A stretch of DNA of 64,000 nt from Brachynemurus nebulosus. Taxonomy: Eukaryota; Arthropoda; Insecta; Neuroptera; Myrmeleontidae. Below are positions 59,999 to 64,000 of this stretch, in pieces. The notes beneath the pieces were generated by a model, which did no database searches, was not told where the DNA came from, and saw only the letters and a list, made by a program, of their open reading frames with translations. Position 1 is the stretch's first letter, and the number at the start of each line of letters is the position of its first letter. The stretch is from NCBI GenBank assembly GCA_035578155.1, contig JAPWDM010000016.1, forward strand, positions 12,692,608 to 12,756,607. The letters are read 5' to 3'. The translations under genes were made by a program, and so were the position numbers.

Positions 59999-60419
59999 CC
60001 CTTTACGCTTATAAGGCATATACAGCATGACAAGGTGGTTTGTCCATTAACTCTACCATATTTAAAGGTATTTTGTCTGTTGGATCATAAGACATGTACC
60101 ACATGACACACTGAATGTTGAACTGTAATGACTGCTCATACTTCACATTACATGAATATTTTATTTAATAACTGCAAATTCATTTATTAGAAAAATTGTA
60201 AATAAAATAATACAAAATCACGGTGAATTATCTTTTTAAAATTAAAAACTAATAAAAACAGCATTGAGGACGTATTTAGCGCATTTAGTATTCAACTTTG
60301 GGGAAACAAGGTTAGAACGTCAAAAGAATCCGTCAAAAAAACAACGTCGGTCGTTGTCATGTGCTACATGTCTTACCAGCCTATTTACAACTCACTTTTT
60401 TTTGCTTGAGTGCAAAGAG
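59999..60419. mobile_element. Putative piggyBac-type MITE (TTAA)
   Basis: TTAA flanks both ends. The termini CCCTTTACGCTT and AAGAG-preceding TGAGTGCAAAGAG are imperfect inverted repeats. An 85-codon frame crosses its right end and is not convincing. Confidence 0.55.
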
Positions 60420-60795
60420 TTAAATTTATGGAGGATCTATTTCTCTCTGCTCGCCACGTCACATTCATCACCGAGAAGACTCTCAGTGAAAGCTAGGGTT
60501 GTGGGAACAGAAAGCAAATAAGAAATATTTTTTATATTTGGTAAGTTATCACACGCACTTTTAAGTATATATTGCCGTTTTTCAGCAGTATTTTCCTTTG
60601 CAAATTCTTTGTTATTATTGGTAGATTTTTTGGATTTTTGGTTTCCTGGATTTTTTTTTAAGTATCATTGATTCAGAATATAGGTAAATCATCCATCTTA
60701 ATATTTAAAAAATCGTTTAGAAATTACGTATCGGAGAGTTTTCCTCAGTGTGATCACAGTCAAGATTCAAAATAAAGTATTTTAGGATTCTACCA

Positions 60796-61155
60796 AAAAA
60801 CATTTCATGTTAAAAATTTAGCCAAGACTCGCAACTATTTTACTCTTAAAAAGTTATGAGATCTAATGTTGCGCCAAGCCCTAAATAAGTCGGCATCATG
60901 GTCAAATCAAGTTATAAGGCTTGGCCGATTTCCGGAAATATGGTAAATAGCCAATGGTCAATAGCACAACAATCTGCTATGGGCTGTTAATGTTCGGTTT
61001 TATTTACCATAGTTTCGCGAAACGGCCAAGCCTTATAACTTGATTTGACCATGATGCCGACTTATTTAGGGCTTGGCGCAACATTAGATCTCATAACTTT
61101 TTAAGAGTAAAATAGTTGTGAGTCTTGGCTAAATTTTTAACATGAAATGTTTTTG
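60796..61155. repeat. 360-bp foldback element
   Basis: Arms of about 130 bp (60796-60930 and 61022-61155) are nearly perfect inverted copies (AAAAACATTTCATGTTAAAA; GGCATCATGGTCAAATCAAG; AACTTGATTTGACCATGATG). The loop sides also pair (GGAAATATGGTAAATA facing TTTACCATAGTTTCGCG). Non-coding. Confidence 0.93.
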
Positions 61156-61597
61156 AAGTGAAAACTTCTTTAGCGGCGTTGTACACTTTTTTTGTAATGG
61201 GTAAAAAATGTTAAATTCGCGTCAGGTCACGTGACCTGATCGAAAATGCGTAAGACCTGATCAAAAATTCGTAAGACGACAGTACATAACAGTAGACAGT
61301 AGTACAGAATACAGAACGAACGGTATGTAGTATCTCTATACTACTGAAACCAGTGTAACGCGAAAGGACAGATATACGGGTTTAGTCCAATAGCACTAAT
61401 TTTAAGCCCTATCTCACTAATCATTAATTTTAGAATAGATATAAAAAATTTTTAAAAAGAGATTCTTGTAGGGATTACCGAAGAGAACATTTGTGCAAAA
61501 TGTGAACTCCCGGAAATGTTTTTTTATATTGTTTAAACAATATTGAAAATTCATAAATAGCGTTTTTTGACCTTTCACCGCTTACGTAGCGAAAACG

Positions 61598-61834
61598 GTG
61601 ATAGATACATTAAAAAGTGTTAAGACCTTTTTTGTAGAGAATCGAATTCTCTACAAAAAAGTCAGCGAGAGCACCTGTCTATCTTGTACAGGTAAAAAGA
61701 TACAGCGCTCCAAAAGCGCACTTAAAAATCCACTTTTTCTAGCGTTCCGGCAGGGTGTGCTGTCCGGAACCTTGCCGGTCATGTTTGTGTACGATAGCGC
61801 AATAAATAAATATTGTATTCTACCACATAAATGA
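61598..61834 (+). other. 78-codon frame, doubtful, with internal hairpin
   Basis: The frame contains a perfect 15-bp inverted repeat (61628-61660; TTTTTTGTAGAGAAT, loop CGA, ATTCTCTACAAAAAA) that fixes part of its sequence by structure and not by coding. No homology recognised. More likely a repeat-derived structured RNA or transposon end. Confidence 0.3.
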
Positions 61835-61979
61835 TAGTACTTTTATACTGATAATTAAAGCGATTCATGCAAAATTATTCCCTAACCATTCCAAAATATC
61901 AAAAATGCACAACGTTAGTATTCAAGTTTTCACTTCTGCCGGCACTCCCGGAGTGCAACCCGTCGTTTTTTTTTTGGTA

Positions 61980-62135
61980 GGATTTCAGTTCTTTTTATAA
62001 GTTGTTCGTATTTTTTTTTGTTTTTCATTTTTACAGGGTGTATTTCCTGGGCATAAGAAACTCTTTTCAGTTCTTTTTGTAGGTTGTTCGTGTTTTTTTT
62101 CTTTTTACAGGGATTACTTCCTGGGCATCAGAAGC
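61980..62135. repeat. About 85-bp tandem duplication
   Basis: TTCAGTTCTTTTT.TA.GTTGTTCGT, a poly-T, TTTACAGGG and a TTCCTGGGCAT.AGAA block occur twice in succession. Confidence 0.8.
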
Positions 62136-62614
62136 TCCGATCTTCATTGCCCACTCCCTATCTTTCCTTCATTACCTTGTGGGATTATTGATGGTAATTG
62201 GCAACCAGTCTGAGCGGTACTGAGCCCTTAGCTAACACACGTCATGGATCTCGTTATTTGTACACTCAATCCGCCTTGTATACCAACACCAAATTTCATT
62301 TTACGAATATTTCTTAAAATTTAACATTAGTAGTAGTAAAATACATGTTTGTAGATGGTATTATTAATTTTTGAAAACGACTAAATATTTAAATTTCGTA
62401 ATAAATTCAGTCTCCGGAAATTTAGTACAGTCATGGGGAGTAATTTAAGTCCAGTTCATTACGCCTATGTGTTTTTACAACCTTTTTATTAGCGTGATCT
62501 GTGATATTGTAAGGAAATCTAAGAACTCACTGTCACCTACTTCTAATTATCGTATCGATTTGAAACTTTGTAAACTACTGCAATTCCATAAGTTACAATA
62601 TAATTATGTGGGGG

Positions 62615-63104
62615 AGAGTACGATATCCGAGGTGACAAAACTTGACAACCGGATCTGAAAGATTTTGGTATTCTCAGCAAAAAATAAACAGTAAAAAATT
62701 TTGAAATTCGCATTAGTTTTCGAGATATCGATCGTTAAACTTGTATTTAAGGTTACCCTTTGCCCGAAAGTTAGGCTACTTTTGACAATAAACTTCGATT
62801 TTTGATATAAAAACTAAGTGGTGAGGTTAGTTAAGGTTACCCTTTGTACGAAGGTTAAACCAGTTTTGACAATAAACTTCGATTTTTGATATAAATATAT
62901 TTCACCAATATTTCACCAAAATATTACACCATACACAAATACAATATAATATCCGAATTTCATTACAAGTTAAATACAAGTTTAACGATCGAGATCTCGA
63001 AAACTAAGGCGAACTTCAAAATTTTTTACTCTTTATTTTTTGCTTAGAATGCCAAAATCTATCAGATCTGCTTGTCAGATTTTGTCGCCTCGGATATCGT
63101 ACTC
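62615..63104. mobile_element. 490-bp foldback element
   Basis: Arms of about 140 bp: GAGTACGATATCCGAGG faces CCTCGGATATCGTACTC. Further pairs are GATCTG.AAGATTTTGG, GCAAAAAATAAA and AGTTTAACGATCGA. The central part is two direct copies of an AACTTCGATTTTTGATATAA block, also present inverted at 56.0 kb. Confidence 0.85.
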
Positions 63105-63662
63105 GTGCCATTATGTGGCATCAGAGAACAAATAAATTGCCGTCATTAACCGAATAATCGAATAGACATTTTTTGACGTTTTAAACTGTCAAATATTTTC
63201 AAAATCTTAAAAATCACCAATTTTTCTCATAGTAACAAGAAAAATAAATAATTTTTTCCTAGGTACAAATACAAAAAATACCAAGCTACAAAAATACATA
63301 GCTTTTTGAAGTTGAAGAGGGAAAATGACGGATTTATAATTTTCTCGTTAGTTGTATGCTAAACCCAGCCTACATACCAAATTTCAGCTTTCTAAGACTT
63401 CGGGAAGTACTCTATAATTTTCATGATCATCAGTGAGTGAGTGACGAATTTTTTGAAATTTGCGTATTAATAAAATCTAAAGTAGTAAAGCTATAAAATT
63501 GAAGTTTGGTATATGCCATTAGGCTCGTGACTACATTCTATCCTGATAATTAGAGCTCTTAAGAATTATCCAGACCGAACTTTTCAGGGTCCAAAAATAG
63601 GCTTAACTGCTTCGAGAAAAGATACAGCAGTGCTCTGTTTATTTTGTTTTGCTTGTCTTGGC

Positions 63663-63682
63663 GGGGGCACTGCCGTGCCCCC
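63663..63682. other. GC-rich hairpin
   Basis: GGGGGCAC, loop TGCC, GTGCCCCC: an 8-bp perfect stem near the right end of the 4-kb hAT-like element. Confidence 0.7.
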
Positions 63683-63770
63683 AGATACTTTATTTTTATG
63701 CAAAAGTATAAAGTATGTTTACGGAAAATAAAGTTGAATACTTTATTATAAAGTATGATTGGCAATCCTA

Positions 63771-64000
63771 ATTTTAAGATATAAAAAATCTAGAGTTTCT
63801 ATCAAAAATATACCTTGAAATTATATTTTCGTCGTACAGTTTATGAAAATTTGTTGCAACTCAAGGTATTTATTATATCCGTACCAATAGTTTTAGAAGC
63901 ATTTCTATTTTAGGTTTAACACCAAGGCCCTGGGAAACCATTTTAACGTTACTTTCATCCTTTTCAGACATCAAGTATTAAATATCATTGATAGCTTGAG
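63771..64000. other. Right edge, no gene
   Basis: Contains CCCTGGGAAACCATTTTAAC and CTTTTTCAGA-like words shared with 10.2 kb, indicating another copy of that satellite-associated repeat running off the window. Confidence 0.5.

Larger units (their letters stand above)
59768..63770. mobile_element. hAT-like element, 4.0 kb, host of nested elements
   Basis: TAGGGTTGCCAAC at the left faces TTGGCAATCCTA at the right; the flanks are ACTTTAAG and ATTTTAAG (7 of 8). AAAGTA/TACTTT words cluster in both subterminal regions. It contains a TTAA-flanked MITE and two foldback elements. No transposase frame. Confidence 0.7.

Overview
The window is AT-rich eukaryotic DNA, most likely from an insect. A hemipteran-like genome is my guess from the style of the repeats; the species cannot be fixed from this sequence. 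I found no convincing multi-exon host gene, no rRNA and no CRISPR array. Almost everything recognisable is mobile or mobile-derived DNA, much of it nested. Many elements are defined by visible inverted ends plus target-site duplications (TSDs).

Layout. 0.6-10.8 kb: pieces of a Helentron-like family (120-bp satellite units, long TA runs, a hairpin terminus), a 265-bp tandem duplication and several MITE-like elements. 11.5-19.4 kb: two opposite-facing copies of one TIR element, two further MITEs, a tRNA-like SINE fragment and a solo arm of the transposon at 47.6 kb. 19.5-22.6 kb: two dead hAT copies. One carries a later hAT MITE whose 8-bp TSD is confirmed by the empty site in the other. 22.9-24.9 kb: a MITE flanked by TTA, and a mariner that lost its catalytic core and was itself invaded. 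25.4-30.3 kb: three Helentron-like copies, a hAT nested in a hAT, and a 1.1-kb palindrome. 34.4-39.9 kb: a TTAA-flanked element carrying a 3.7-kb hAT (which holds a Helentron-like copy with a 120-bp satellite) and a piggyBac-type MITE. 40-47 kb: further TIR elements, a tRNA-like sequence, a Penelope-like endonuclease remnant and very long TA runs. 47.6-49.5 kb: a 1.9-kb DNA transposon with about 500-bp inverted repeats and a 5'-truncated DDE transposase.

51.2-54.4 kb is the most gene-like part. It holds four intronless ORFs on the plus strand in 3.1 kb: a probable small OB-like protein, a C2H2-finger protein with a duplicated helical module and acidic tail, a short basic protein, and a protein of unknown function. 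Several have their own TATA box, two with an arthropod-type initiator 30 bp downstream. Separate compact promoters and no introns suggest an endogenous DNA virus or large DNA transposon remnant. This is the best candidate for a poorly described system.

55-64 kb: tandem duplications, nested hAT elements, a TTAA-flanked MITE and two foldback elements inside a 4-kb hAT-like unit.

All family names are from sequence pattern and memory of families; no database search was run.
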